DNA from: Maylandia zebra
Lineage: Eukaryota; Chordata; Actinopteri; Cichliformes; Cichlidae
Direction of reading: 5' to 3'
Length of the DNA: 64,000 bases
Assembly: GCF_041146795.1 (NCBI RefSeq)
Contig: NC_135173.1
Location: 54,376,365-54,440,364 of the forward strand
The translations under genes and the position numbers were made by a program. Positions 27,660 through 40,657 of the stretch are shown here, piece by piece. The notes beneath the pieces were generated by a model. That model was not told the DNA's origin and ran no database searches. It saw only the letters and a list, made by a program, of their open reading frames with translations. Numbering within the stretch: the stretch's first letter is position 1; each line of letters begins with the position of its first letter.

Positions 27660-28105
27660 ATATTAAAACCACCTCATGTTGTGTTGGTCACCGGTTCTGA
27701 CCTTTTGGGACATGGAAATTGGGTCACTGAGGTATTGTTTGGCATCGTGATGTTTGGAGCCGATCCTCTGGGTTCTGTAGGTCCCTCCCTGTAACTAGCT
27801 TGTTCGGGTACATCCCATGGATAGATAATTGGATTTGAATCCAAGGAGTTTGGAGGGCTTTTAAAGGGCTTGTGTGCGTCCTTGTGCTCCTTGAACTGTT
27901 TGTGAGTGTAGTTGGACACATTGTCCTGCTGGAGAAATCATTGCTAACATTTTGCCTGGTCTGGGAGTTATGTGGTGATTTCCAACAACATTCAGTTTGT
28001 TATATAGTAACATCCATGTGCACAGTATTACCAAAAGACCTTCCATTAGAATTAATCATAAGCACTTCAAGAAGGTGTCAGTGTTTTAAATGTGGCTGAG
28101 TAGTG
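27660..28105 (-). mobile_element. Decayed Tc1-like element, transposase antisense
   Basis: The sequence from AATATTAAAACCACCTC onward, with ATTGGATTTGAATCCAAGGAGTTTGGAGG (antisense of a PNSLDSNPIIY block, from PDLNPIE) and ACATTGTCCTGCTGGAGAAA, is a degraded antisense transposase. Stops and deletions make it dead. It appears to be the family seen in sense orientation at 58640-59195. Confidence 0.65.
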
Positions 28106-28234
28106 TATTCTAGTGGCATTCAGAGCACTGAAGACACAGAGGTCATGCTCTTATCGTGTTTTGGAATTTGGTTGATTTAACACCCTGAAAGAGTTTACAA
28201 ATTAATATTTGAACTCAAAATGTATTTTGAGGGA

Positions 28235-28375
28235 AATGGAAGAATGGATATCCATCCATGCATTGTTTTAACAGCTTGTCCAACCTGGACCACATACACT
28301 CGGAGCCCGACGCTGATATTATGGAGTAGGAGGCGGGGTGAACACCGGACAAGCCATCTGTCTCACAAAGAGACA
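28235..28375 (-). repeat. Tail fragment of an abundant teleost repeat
   Basis: Begins ATCCATCCATGCATTG followed by an AACAGCTTGTCC-like word, which in reverse complement resembles the ...GATAAGC...ATGGATGGAT tail of the repeat at 6945-7290. Diverged. Confidence 0.5.
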
Positions 28376-28632
28376 CATGCAGGTGCATATATGAATATTT
28401 CTAGAATATTTCTCATCTGAACTGTGGACTTCACTTGTGATATTATTGCTTGTCAAATATATGAAAACTACATATGAAAAAATACACTTTTAATTAACAC
28501 ATGGAATGTATAAGTTCAGTGAAAGATTTTTGTGTATTTTGTCAGGTATTCTTACATACTCGTATTATATGCAGCTCTCTGCATATGCCTCATTTCTTTT
28601 CTATTAAAAAAAAGAATTACTACAATCTATAT

Positions 28633-28942
28633 CAGGGGTGTCAAACTCAAATACACAGTGGGCCAAAATTCAAAACTGGAACAAAGTCGCGGGCTAACGT
28701 TAATATTTATTGAAATATATTTATTCCTCCAGATATGAGAATGAATCTTTTCTTATGGACTCAAACACGTTTTGCTGAAAAACTGAATATGGAACAAGCA
28801 AAGCTTAATACTAAACAATATATATATTAGCTGTATAATACCAGTAGGCCAGCTCTGATAGTAATTTGGTATGGCTTCGCGGGCCAAATCTAAGTAGGCT
28901 GCGGGCCAAATTTGGCCCGCGGGCCAGAGTTTGACACTTATG
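28633..28942. mobile_element. hAT-type MITE, 310 bp, with perfect 8-bp target-site duplication
   Basis: Starts CAGGGGTGTCAAACTC and ends GAGTTTGACACTTATG, a short inverted repeat of about 16 bp. ATCTATAT flanks it at 28625-28632 and 28943-28950. The 3' part carries repeated GCGGGCCAAAT words. Non-coding. Confidence 0.88.
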
Positions 28943-28950
28943 ATCTATAT

Positions 28951-30166
28951 CTATGCATAATATAAACACTGTGACATGTCCTCATCTTCCTCTAATAATA
29001 TTTCGGGTGGGCTTTGCTGAACATATGCAACGTTTCACTAATTATGGTCTATTGTATGTGAAGCCTAAGAAAACAACATCTGACGTCTGTATTTGTTTCT
29101 TTGGCTTGAGGCAGTTCCTCAAACGATGCCCTGGATGGTCTTCAGTGACTGTTTATTTTTTACTGATTCATGTACAGCTCTGCAGCTCGTGTAGCCAACT
29201 CAAACATCTAACAATAATATATGTGGAAACTTTAAACAAAACTGGATTACATGGTGAGCTCTTGCTGTAAAAGCAAAGAAACCAGGTGACAGATAAAAAT
29301 AGTTTGGAAATGTGATTAGAAGTGAGACAGAAAAATGGCTTTAAAAAGAATAAAAGCATCTTATTTCATGTCCTGAAGGTCATCTGAAGGAACCCATGAT
29401 GCATTAAGTAATAAAAAGTGCAGCTTTATTCTAGTTTTAAAGGTATCAAAGAGCCCAGAATGACACTGACGCATACGGCATGGAGGCGAGATTCAGCAGT
29501 AGCAGCAGCTCTAACAGCTGTGGCCTCTCTTGCCGTTTTCACAGTAGCCTAATTGATTCATTGGCTGCTCCGGTCTCCTCTTTTTGATCTCTCCATCCTC
29601 TCTCGTCACTCTGCACTCAGGTGGAACAAGGCAGTAGGGGGTCCAGGACGGGGTCTCCACCCAGCACGAGCACATATGTTACACAGATCAGCATGCTTCC
29701 ATTTCTCTGCCCGTCACCAGAAGGGATAGAGTTACTGTGTACTGATGAGAGGGGGTGAAATACAGCGCTGGTTGGATGGCAGTAGGACGTCACATAACAA
29801 GCATATATAAATCTTTGCATCTAAACGCTGGTCATTATTCAGCCGTGGGGCTCCTTCTCCTCAACATACTTCATCAGTTCTCTCACACCGTCTTTGGCCA
29901 CCCTTAAACTGGGTAGTTTTAGACTGGAGTTTACATTTCAGGCTATTAAAATGCATAAATGGCTTTCTTATGCAGAAATCAGAAAGTTGTATTAACAATC
30001 AGCCATGAGGTAAAGATAGAGCTGGAACTGGTTCTTTAAAATATAGAAAAGGCCATTTCTCTGTTAAGTTAGTGAAATTTTGGGCAGTCTACTTGTTGTC
30101 AAAATGTGACATCATGCTCATCGTCACGTGTTAAGCAGCTGCAGCAAACTTTGTGCATCTATGACC
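28951..30166. other. Gene-poor DNA, nothing certain
   Basis: No gene is supported. The stretch at about 29450-29620 is complex, with a CCTAATTGATTCATTGGC homeobox-like cluster, and might be regulatory. Confidence 0.4.
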
Positions 30167-30168
30167 TA

Positions 30169-31408
30169 CAGTGCCACGAAAAAAGTATTTGCCCTCTTCT
30201 TGATTTTTTTAGTCTTTTTTATATTTGTCACACTTAAATGTTTAAGACCGTCAAGCAAATTTCAACATTAGGCAAAGATTACCAGAGTAAATACCAAATG
30301 CTGTATTTAAAAGGCAATTTTATTTATTAATGGAAAGAAGTTTTCCCAACCGATCTGGGCAAATGTGAAAAAGTAATTGCTTGCTAAACTTAATAACTGG
30401 TTGTGTCACCCTTGGCAGCAAGAACTGCAATTGAACATTTGCGATAACTGGTAATGAGGCTTTCACATCACTGGGGAGGAATTTTGTTCCACTGTTCTTT
30501 GCAGAACTCAATTCAGTTGCATTGGAGGGTTTCAAATGGTTTTGAATGGCCTGTTTAAGGTTATGACAAAGCATCTTAACCTAATTGAAGTTTGGACTTG
30601 AGCAGGTCACTCCAAAACCTTAATTTTGTTTTTTGAATCCATTCAGAGGTGGATTTGTTGGTGTGTCTGGATCATTATCCTGCTGCATAAGCCAAGCGGC
30701 TTTGAGCTTGAAGGCACAAACCTATACCAGACATTCTCTTTCAGGATTTTTTTTAGAGAGCACAATTCATGGTTCCATCAATTACTGCAAATCGTCCAGG
30801 TCCTGAAACACCACTATCACCACTGTGTTTAACTGTTGGTATGATGTTCTTTTTATAGTTTTATGTCAGATATAACAGGACACAAACCTTCCCAAAAGTT
30901 CAACTTTTGTCTCATCAGTCCATAGAATACTTTCCTTAAAGTCTTGGGGATCATCAAGATGTTTTTTGGCAAATGTGAGACGAGCCTTTGTGTTCTTTTT
31001 GGTCAGCAGAGTTTTATTTCCTTGAACTCTCCTGATGGATGCCATTTTTGCCCAGTCTCTTTCCTATCGTTGAATCATGAACACTGACCATAACTGAGAC
31101 AAGAGAAGCCTGAAGCTCTTTAGATGTTGTTTTGGGTTCTTTTGTGACCTCCTGAATGAATCACTAATGTGCTCTGGGAGGAGTTTTGGTAGGTCAGCCA
31201 CTCCTGTGAAGTTTCACCACTGTTCCCTCTATTTGCAGATAATGTCTGCAAAAAAGACATTTTGCTGTCCACCGGGCTCTCAAAGCCTAGAGAAATGCCT
31301 TTCTAAACACATTTTCCATCCAAACAGGTTATCTTTGAATAATGTTATAATGATTTGAATATGCAAAATCAGCATCAGGAAGAGGGCAAATAGTTTTTCA
31401 TGGCACCA
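30169..31408 (-). mobile_element. Tc1-like element, 1,240 bp, complete ends but dead transposase
   Basis: Inverted ends TA|CAGTGCCACGAAAAAAG...TTGCCCTCTTC and its imperfect complement at 31408, flanked by TA at 30167-30168 and 31409-31410. The interior is a transposase on the - strand, for example the degraded LEWP...NLIE-like region near 30570-30610, with stops and indels. The 49.0-50.2 kb copy appears to be the same family. Confidence 0.82.
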
Positions 31409-31410
31409 TA

Positions 31411-34400
31411 CTAAAAATTCTAATAAAACCTTTGGGCTTTTTAGTGATTACCCAAGTTGTGATGTTGCATTCAGTGGCCTATAAAACAGTGTTATATAGA
31501 CTTTTAGAACATCTCAAATTATTATATAGTGTCTGGCTGTTTGAAGCTTTAACTGAATTTAACTTAATTCACATGAGACAGAAACTCTATGAGAAGCGGG
31601 GGAAACAGCTAGCCTAAAAAGAGAAATCCTGTCAGCACCTCTGGAGCTAATATAATTCTTTACACTCCCGTGTCCATACAGATTTGAGAGTGCACGGTAT
31701 CAGTCAAGCAGCACAAAAACCTGAGCGGCAGTTCTGCCCAGGCTAAAACAGGAAGTATGGGAACGCAAACAAAATAAGCCTGAAGTTTCAGTTGTCAAAC
31801 ACATTCATCTTCTCCTGCCACATTACCTCCATGTTAGCAGCTGACTATAAACTGCACGTTTGTTCTTGATCTCGCTGAAGAAAGCAATTCATCATTTAAT
31901 CACAATCCACTTTATTTAGCGACACATAGGAGAATCTTCATTGTTTTTAGCTCAGTTCTCTTTCAGTGTAGCACAAGCTGGCTGTTAAACAGCCTGACAG
32001 ATTGATACTCTGTCGTTAATACTTAATGACTTTCCCAGTCTAAACAAATAATCAGTCTCTCAGTAGCAGAGCTGGGGGATTCGTATGGCTATCAATTCTC
32101 TCTTTAGGGATGCAGGAGGGAGGGCTGGAGGGAACCAGGCTTGATGGCATTGAAGGTGTTCACCAAAGAATTTATCCTCCTGGTTTTTGGCTTTCTGCGT
32201 GGTGGTGCTATGAGGGCGGTCAGTGTGGTGACCTCTCCCCAGTAGGAGGGGTCCTCTTGTGACCTCTATATTCCCCTGCATCTCCTTCCAGCCCTGGCTC
32301 AATGCAGGCCATTCATGAGTGTGTGTTTATCCTAGTGATGCTCCGCAGGGACAGACTGCTATCCACTGCCATTTTATGGAGCCTGAGGGGCAGGAGGAGC
32401 GAGAAAGCGAGAGCAATGGAAGCGTTTAACTGCTCCGCTCACACTCATACACAATAGCATTTCTATTCAACTCTTCTCTATGTGTTTGTTTTTCTTCTTC
32501 TTTCCCTAAAATGGTGTTACCATGCACCTGATTCTGGGTTTTCTTTCCTTCAACGAGAAACCTTTTGGCCGCATAAATGCAGAAGGATTGATATGCACTG
32601 AAGAATAACACAAACTTTCACTCTCTCACACTGCCTTAGAGAAACATACAGTTGAGGCGCACCCACAGAGAGCAAGAGGGAGAAAGCGAGGAAGTGCTGA
32701 AGTATGTCTTACGGCGCTTAACCAAGTGAACCTTGAAGTTATTTAGCTTCCTTGGAACCACGCATCTGGATCCCCCCCCCACCCTAAAATCCCTGCAAAC
32801 TCCCCCTCACCAAAACTGGCCTCCAGGGACCCGCTGTAGGACAGGGCAAGGAGGAGGAGATGCGTACGTGTTCTGTTTTTACAGCTGAGATCATTAAAGT
32901 TGTACGTGCAGGATTAGACAAAGAGAGGAACAAGGTTGGTGATGTCTTAAGGGAAAGAATCTTCAAATTCATGATGGTCTTTAGGCTGAAAATGTGGAAA
33001 TATTGCAATAAACAATCGGATCATCCCCCTCTTCTGACCCACCTCTTTTTTTAGCCTGTGAGCTTCTGTCCACAATTTGCACTGTGTTTGTTTCTTGGTT
33101 CTTCAATATAATGTTGACTAGAGTTTTGCATAATTAATAGAAATACTTTGTGTAAGAAAGATGTGAGAAGGGGCATGTCCATGAGTAAATAATAGCAGCA
33201 TATAAATGGTATGAGAGGTACAAACATTTACTGTAAGTTGTTTCAGTTCCTTTTTAACGTGGATGCTTTTAGGCAGCAAGATTGTTAGATTGAGGGGGAA
33301 ACATGGTTTGAGTTAAAATAGATCCTTTCACAACATTAAGCACATGTTACAATGCTCCATTTGACATTTCAACATATTTCCAAAGAGTAATGAGTCCCAC
33401 CCATGGAACACAATGAGACAAAAAGTGTAGGGATCTCATAATTTTACAGCTTTATTGTAAAACAGACTTTATTGTATAAACTGAGGTCCTGAAGACCAAA
33501 TGCTTTTGAAAACTTTAGTGTTTTAGTCTTGATTCAGCGGGACTTTGGTGACCCAGAGTGCAGTTTAATACTAGCACAAATACCCAGCATCACTGGGGGA
33601 ATGGAGGGTGTACCTGTTTACAGGTCAACATGCTCACGCTCCTTTAAGAAAAAAGCTAGTCAAAAGTGATCACAAAGCTTGTGTAGTTTTTTCTCACAGT
33701 AGCAGACATAGTAAAAGGAAGTGGGTATTACTGAGGAGTTGCTGGTGGGTAATGTGTTGCCTGTAGTTCTTCATTTTACAGCTCAGTGTATCTGCTCCTT
33801 CTAAATCTAGAGCACAAGACCCAGACTTCTCCTACCAAGAAACGCTAATCTATGGAGAGGTAATTATATTACTAATGTAAATAAACAGAGTAAAAAAAAA
33901 GATTATGATCACTAATGGTATAAAAAAAAATAGGATTTGACGTCATGAAAATTTAAGGGCTACTACTTATAAAGTAGGATGTCTAGTTATGTCGGTAGTT
34001 CACTGATGACTATAATATCATTTGCAAGAGCAGCACAGATGGACAAAGTGCAAAAGCTGTGGGTAGAAACAGAAAAGCCTGTCGTGAATGGTAACATCTT
34101 ACTTTTTTTTCTCCAGTGCTGCACCTCTCTGTGCTGCACTGACTGATTTAACTTCACTTTGACAAGAACACTTCTGCCCACACAGAGTAAACACACACTA
34201 ATTAAAACATATCTACTTCAGCTGTAATTTGTGGAAAAAAAAAACAAAGTAAAACTGAAAAACTGTGTTTTTCCATTTAGTATCAAGCTCATATCAGGTA
34301 TTGGTCATAGGTCCAGTACAGTGTAAGTGTAAAGGACATGCTGTAATGGATTTTGGGGGTGATCTCTGGGGGAGGTTGCTTGTCCGGTGTGTACTGAAGA

Positions 34401-34929
34401 GTGTAGCTGCCACTGAAGAGAAGTCTTCTAAAAACTACCAAAAGAGCACGCTCACATTAGTCAGCCTCATTGGCTTCCACTTTGGTTTAAAGTCAATTTT
34501 TAAATTATCTTACTTACAATTACCCAGCAAAGCCCCCAAGGACATTTTGTCTGTGGTCTACTGGCTGTTTCTCCAACTAAACTTGAAGTTAAAGAAGACA
34601 GATTTTGCAGTTGCCTCTTTAAACTTTCCATCTGCTTATTCGTGGCCTTTTCCCACGTACTTTATTGCACAGTACTGTATTTATTTCACCTGCTGTATGC
34701 ATATATGCTAACATTTTACACACTAGGTGCATTTGTGCATGTTGCTGTGTTGTAGGCTTATTGCCAGGTTGTCAGAGCAATAAAACAATCTGACCACCCA
34801 ACAACAAAGCTCTGCTAATCACATAGCAGAAGTTCCTACAATAAATAAAGCAATTAACCCATTGTCCATTGCTTTGTAGCAAAGAGTAGGTTGCATCAAG
34901 TTGTTGCCATGAATGTTGGGCTTAGTTTA
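31411..34929. other. Gene-poor DNA, nothing certain
   Basis: Includes a short C run at 32772-32780 and no supportable gene. The 148-codon frame at 34265-34711 has no recognisable features. Confidence 0.4.
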
Positions 34930-35300
34930 ACTCAGAGTTGTCTCAGGAACTTAATTATTCCGGATGTGCCCCCATTTGTCACAAATAGAATTTCGATGAA
35001 TATATTAACTTAGGTAAAAGAGAAGTGAGGTGGCTGAAGTAAGACACAAAGTAAACACACTGGCCAGCTCGTATACACTGGGAGACCCAGGCAAGCTACC
35101 CTCTGCTACCCTCTCAGCAAATATTGTCAAGGTGTATGTTCAATCTAAAAATTCTGAAGAACTTTTCAGTCAATTAATTTGGAACAGTGGACACCATGCT
35201 TTGATATATGTTTTTTTCCTACTGACTAGGTATGTCAGAACAAAATTCTGTTTATCTGTTAAGATTGCAGTCCTTAGGTAGCAAAAGTTCAGCTCAGCTC
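34930..35300 (+). repeat. Direct repeat copy 1 (about 370 bp), unclassified
   Basis: Begins near GTTGTCTCAGGAACTTAATT and ends near CCTTAGGTAGCAAAAG. A diverged second copy starts at once after it, so the two are in tandem. Shared words include TGAGCCCCC/TGTGCCCCC with GTTGTCACAA-like, and TTAATTTGGAACAGTGGAC against TTAATTTGCAACAATGGAC. It could be tandem LTRs or a tandem repeat. Confidence 0.7.
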
Positions 35301-35540
35301 CTACAAGCTGTCTAATGAATTTGAGCATCCTGGATGAGCCCCCAGTTGTCACAATTTCACAATTAGAATTCTGCTCAATACATGAAGTTAGACAGATTAG
35401 AAATTAAGGGGACTGAAGAAAGAGACCAGCTAAACACAATGGGCAGGTTTTATAGACTGGAATAACCAGGTAAGTTGAATTTGCTGTTATCATCTTAGCA
35501 CGTGTAATCAAAGTGCATGTTCAACTTGAAAATGCTGAAG

Positions 35541-38068
35541 TTGGGTAAAAAGACAGAATCACATATTTACAACAAGTAAATTCAAACATAGCTTTCCTGT
35601 GAGAAACAGAAATAGATATTTCATTCACAGTTCAATGCTAAAGCCAGTGGAACAGCTATCCTCATTTAAATACATCTCAATCCAAGTAAAAGTGGTGGTT
35701 GCTGATACAAACAGGAGATTTGTCAATGTGTACACCAAAACTGATGACTGTAACTTTTTCAACAAGCTGTTTGACTCCCATCGATAATAGTTAAAACTTG
35801 ATAATAGGTGGTGACTTTAACTGTGTGCTTAACATCATGCTAGAAGGATCATGGTGTAAACTTGAAGCCCTTATCCAATATGCTAGAATTATAAATATTT
35901 TCATTGCACATAATTGTACAAAAAGTCCAGTCTTCTCATTTATTCCTAAAATTTATAGCCAAACAGGCATTCCTCTCATAAACCCAGTGGAAATTAACAA
36001 AACTTTCAAACAATATTACAACACGTTATGCAGCTCTGAATCTGATGACTCTCTCTCAGCTGCACCATTCCTTTGATAACTTTAGCCTTCCTCGTCTTCC
36101 ATCTGAATATAATAATCCATTGGGAGGTGAGATTTCTAACTCAGAGACTATTAAATCCCTAAAATGAAGCAAAACTCCTGGTCCAGACAGTTATACATCA
36201 GATTTCTTCAAGAAATTTGGATGAGAATTATGCCCACTGTTACAAGCCATGTTCAATGAATTTCTGTCATAAGGACATCTTCTCACCTACCTTACAACAG
36301 GCTGCTATTACACGCCTACCAAAAGCAGGTATAAAACCAGTCCAGTGTGCTTCCTATCAGCCAGTTTCACTACTGAACATAGATTATAAAATCTTATTCA
36401 AGATTTTGAAACAGGTTTTATTTTCAAATCTAGTTCAAATCTTAGAAATCTTTTTAATATTGTTTACTCATCTCCATCCTATTCCCCAGAAATAGTTATA
36501 TTACTAGATGCTGAAAATGTGTTTCATCATGTCAAGTGGTAATATTTAATTTTTACCCTGAAAGTGTTGGGCTTTAAAGATTCTTTTAACTCCTGGATAA
36601 AGCTGCTCTATACCCAGCCTGTCGCCACAGTAATTATCAATGGGCAACAATCTAAATATTTCTCTTTACAAGAGGTGCATGTCAGGGGTTTAGCCTATCT
36701 CCTTTACTTTTTGAAAATGCCATCGAACCTTTTGCCACTGCCTTTCGACAATCAAAGGACTACCTGGGTATAGAATGTGGGGGCCTCTTGCATAAATTAT
36801 CTCCTTAGGCAGATAAAATCATCTTAGATGTTGCAGACCCATTGAAGTCATACCCAGCAATTCTCAACACATTAGCCCAATTAAGGAAACTCTCTGGAGA
36901 CAAAATAAATTTTGAGAAAAGTGAAATGTTCCCCCTCAATCAAAGCATGTCTCAAATTACTATTTCCGCTTTAGAACTGTTAGGAAGGGCTTCAGATATC
37001 TTGGAGTTGAGATCACACCTGGCTTCGCTTCCCTCTTCACAAAACAATTTGGCATCTTATTTGAAAAATGTAAAAAAGATATGAGTAGATGGGCCAAGCT
37101 TCCTCAATCCAAGGCCGAATTGATCTAATCGAAATGATAGTGTTACCAAAATTCATTTATTTATTTCAAAGCATCCCAACTCTGATATTATTAATATTAT
37201 CGACCACACCCTCACACCCTCATATCACAAGGGTTTGATTTCCATTCTTTATAACAGTATATGCACTATCACTCATGATTCCTTACAGGATGTTAGGAGA
37301 TTGTGGGAGATCAACGTTGGAAGAGAAATAACAGATGATATTTGGGAGACAGTAATAAAGTTAGTACGCTCATCATCCCTGTGCGCCAGGTTGATACAAC
37401 TTAAAATTGTAATGAGACCACATTTAACCAATGCAGGTCTGGCAAAAATCTTTCTTTAGATGGGCTCTTCATGCCCTTGCTGCAAAGGCCAACCAGTAGA
37501 CTATATACCAGACCCGTCAAACTCCAGCTCTCGAGGGCCGGTGTCCGCCAGGTTTTACATATCACCCTGGGTCAACACACCTGAATCAAATGATTAGTTC
37601 ATTACCAGGCCTGTGGAGAACCTTAAGACATGTTAAGGAGGTAATTTGGCCATTTAAATCAGCTGTTTTGGATCATGGGCACATCTAAAACCTGCTAGAC
37701 ACCGGCCATCGAGGCCTGGAGTTTGTTTGTTTATTTATTTACTTATTTTTTTCTATTTGTTTAATTATTTTGTATTTCATTGATGTTCTTTTTTTCTTTC
37801 AACCCAAATGGACAGGAATAGGGTACCTCTGGGCTGGGCTAGAGTGGGTGGAGTAGATCGGTATGGTGGGCACGCCATTTCTTGTTTGTTTTTTGTGATT
37901 GACACTTTCACTGTCATGCTGCAAAAAAAAAAAAAAGAAAGTTAAAAAAAGTAAGGGCTTTTTTTGTTGGTTTTGTTGTTGTTGTTTTTCTTGTTCTTTT
38001 CCCCACCCCATACTGTTATTAAAGTGATCAATAAAAATGTTTTAAAAACATTTAAAAACATTTTTTTT
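35541..38068 (+). mobile_element. 5'-truncated, dead L1/Tx1-like LINE, about 2.5 kb
   Basis: Frames on the + strand give an endonuclease-like GGDFNCVLN, then reverse-transcriptase motifs in order: SYQPVSLLNIDYKILFKIL, LLDAENVFHHVKW (from DAEKAFDRVEW), LGFKDSFNSWIKLLYTQP, and a DKINFEKSE block. Stops and frameshifts occur between them. The 3' end has AATAAAAATG and an A-rich tail. An imperfect 11-bp duplication flanks it: AAATGCTGAAG at 35530-35540 and AAATGCCAAAG at 38069-38079. A hAT MITE sits inside. Confidence 0.82.
37509..37727. mobile_element. hAT-type MITE copy inside the LINE
   Basis: Ends GTCAAACTCCAG...GGCCTGGAGTTTG. The interior is the reverse complement of the copy at 9496-9706, for example the GGTAATTTGGCC and CAGGCCTGTGGAGAACC blocks. 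The 3' end is eroded and no duplication was recognised. Confidence 0.8.
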
Positions 38069-38190
38069 AAATGCCAAAGAACCTGTTCATGAATTAATTT
38101 GCAACAATGGACTATAGGCTTTTATGTATACTTGTTCGATGTAATTAATAAATCTGTTAACATTGCAATGTTCAGGTAACAAAAGGCCTA

Positions 38191-40581
38191 CCTGTTGTTG
38201 CTGTTTTAAATTTGAGTTGAATGTAGCCCTGGACTGCCTGAAAGAAAGCAGGAGCAGCGCCACACTTCAACATCCAACACTGGCTCTTAAAAGCCAGTGA
38301 AGGACTACATCATCCTCCAGAGAGCCTCCTGCATATGAAGGTGTTGTGGTGAGTGATGCCCCAGGATGTTTATTTTAAAATCCCCATAAGTGAGGCTGTT
38401 GGACAAAGGCAAACCACAAGCAAAGTAAAGGAACCTGCACTTAAATGCTTTTAAAACTCAGGCACAGCACAATGAAAAAACACAAGCCTTCCACCATCGT
38501 ACGCTGCTTTTACACCAATGTGAGAACAGTGATGAATTTTCTTCTCCTCTTTCCTGCCTGCTGCCATCCTCACAATATACTGTTTATGCAAAACCACAAT
38601 CATTTTGAAGATCACATAATTTAAGGGCCCGTGGCCATCACTGTAAAAACAATGTAACACATCTGATATTTTAGGCACCTATCTGTACAAACTTTAACTC
38701 ATAAGGCCCTCTGCACGTATGCCTTTGTTGCGCGCAAGCTTTTATGTGTACTTTATGGCCCTGCTATCTTTAGTTCCTTGGGAATATCACAAGAATGCCT
38801 AAACTGGCTGCTTCCATAAAATTCCTGCTATAGTCCTCCCACTTTGAGGTTTCTGGCTTTAACATGCTTTGACATACTTCAGTAAATATAATTTTCTTTA
38901 TTTTTTATGATTAGTTCTATACCAAACCATGCTCTTCAAAGGTTTTTTAAATCTTTTTTTTTTTTGCTAACCCCCTTTTTTTCCTCAGTTGTTGAGTCCA
39001 TTGCCAAGGAGCCATGACCTCATGCTGTAATTTTAGTCTAATTCAATTTGGACTAGGGGAACTCAACTGAACAGGCTTTTGATTTGAGACCAAAACGGTT
39101 AAGAAACTACCACTGGCTAATAGCAGAGGTGAGGACGCTTAAAAAAAAAAAAAAATAAAGATCACATTTTGACCTTCTTCACTTCCTCTTTCAATTGTAG
39201 CTCTCAATCATTTTGCCTCCAAAGGGCCACAGCGGCATATGTTTTCATCTATGAGACATTATTATGACGCAGATTTTGCTGTTGCTTCGCAGTCCGGTTA
39301 ATTTTGTACATTGCATTGGTGCTTCCAGCAAGCATTCATTTTAATGTATTAAAATGTACTAACTGGGAAACATGAATATTTGGTTTCTTGCTGAGAACTG
39401 AATAAAACATCATGTTTCATCAACAGTAGACAGTAGTAGAAGCGAACACCTGCAGCTTTGGTTAGTACATCATTATCTCACCACAAGACTGGAGAAAAAG
39501 AGGGAAAGAGAAAAACCCAGTGTGTGCTGTGTTATTTCTTGGAGTGTCCACAGATTTAGGTCCTGTACAAAAAGTGCAGTAACCTATAACCCAAAACATA
39601 CACTTTGATATATTTTTTTCAGCATCTGACATAACAGTGATATGTTGATGTCCCTTTTTTTAAGGTGGGTGAATGTGAACTTCTCAAATGACTGTTTAAT
39701 AAAAGTGACTGACAAGAGCAAAAGCGGGTTAAGCATTTAGGTGTGTTTTTCCTGCATCTGGAGTCACAGGACTGTAAGCTGCCTGATTCATTTAAGCGAG
39801 ATTTCCAGCCATCTTGGCACACAAAAAGGGGAGGTGTATGAATTGAGGTCTGGGTGTCAGTCTGCTGTAACTGATTCAGCGGTAATGAACCCGCGGCTTG
39901 GGAAAAATGCCAGTGAGCACACTGAGCCACCGGCAAATGATCCACTCTGAACTCTTGAGGTTTGCCAAATGATGAGTTTCCTTATTTTTGACAGCTTTTT
40001 TCCCCCTAATACATGCTTAATGCTCTTGTTATTCCTCTCATCGGGACTCCATCAGTTATGTTGGTGTACATGCTGTCCTCTGAGCTTTGTTGCCGAGAAG
40101 TGTGCAACTCCTCTAGGACGCTCGCTTTGAGAGAGCTCACGAGTCAGCACCGTGCCCCCACCCCTTCTCACTCCAAGACAGACAGGTCTTCCAAGCTCCC
40201 ATTAGCACAAAATCACATAATACCCATAATGTGTTTTGTCTATTTTCATCTCAAACACCCATACACACACACACCCCATCTCTGTGACACCACCCTACTC
40301 TTTTTGAGATAGCGGCTCCTCCTCTCCAAAACCCATTCATCTCAGTCTTTTGTCGCCACTGTTTCTCATGCAGTGTGTGTGCCCTCAGCTAACACACCAG
40401 GTGAGTAATTCCAGGGCTTTTATCATGACATGAATAAAGCACGGTACCTTCAGGCCCATTAGGAAGATGTGCAAATGTATCTGGATATCATGAAAGACGT
40501 GGCAGAGCTAATACTGAGATGTCAAGATGATAATGTAAAGATAACGTTTCTGGCGAAGGAGCGCAGCTAAGGTGCTGTGTA

Positions 40582-40584
<3 letters not shown>
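38191..40584. other. Gene-poor DNA, nothing certain
   Basis: No supportable gene. It includes T and A runs (about 38951-38966 and 39139-39153). Confidence 0.4.

Positions 40585-40652
<68 letters not shown>
40585..40652. repeat. Microsatellite (GT)34
   Basis: Uninterrupted GT repeat of about 68 bp. Confidence 0.98.

Positions 40653-40657
<5 letters not shown>

Larger units (their letters stand above)
35306..38190 (+). repeat. Direct repeat copy 2, split by a LINE insertion
   Basis: The 5' part is 35306-35540, and the 3' part resumes at about 38080-38190 (GAACCTGTTCATGAATTAAT...GTTCAGGTAACAAAA). The gap equals the LINE at 35541-38068. Alignment to copy 1 is continuous once the LINE is removed. 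Confidence 0.7.

Noticed and set aside
34265-34711. 148-codon frame on the + strand
   Set aside because: Composition resembles random AT-rich sequence; no motif, homology or promoter recognised.
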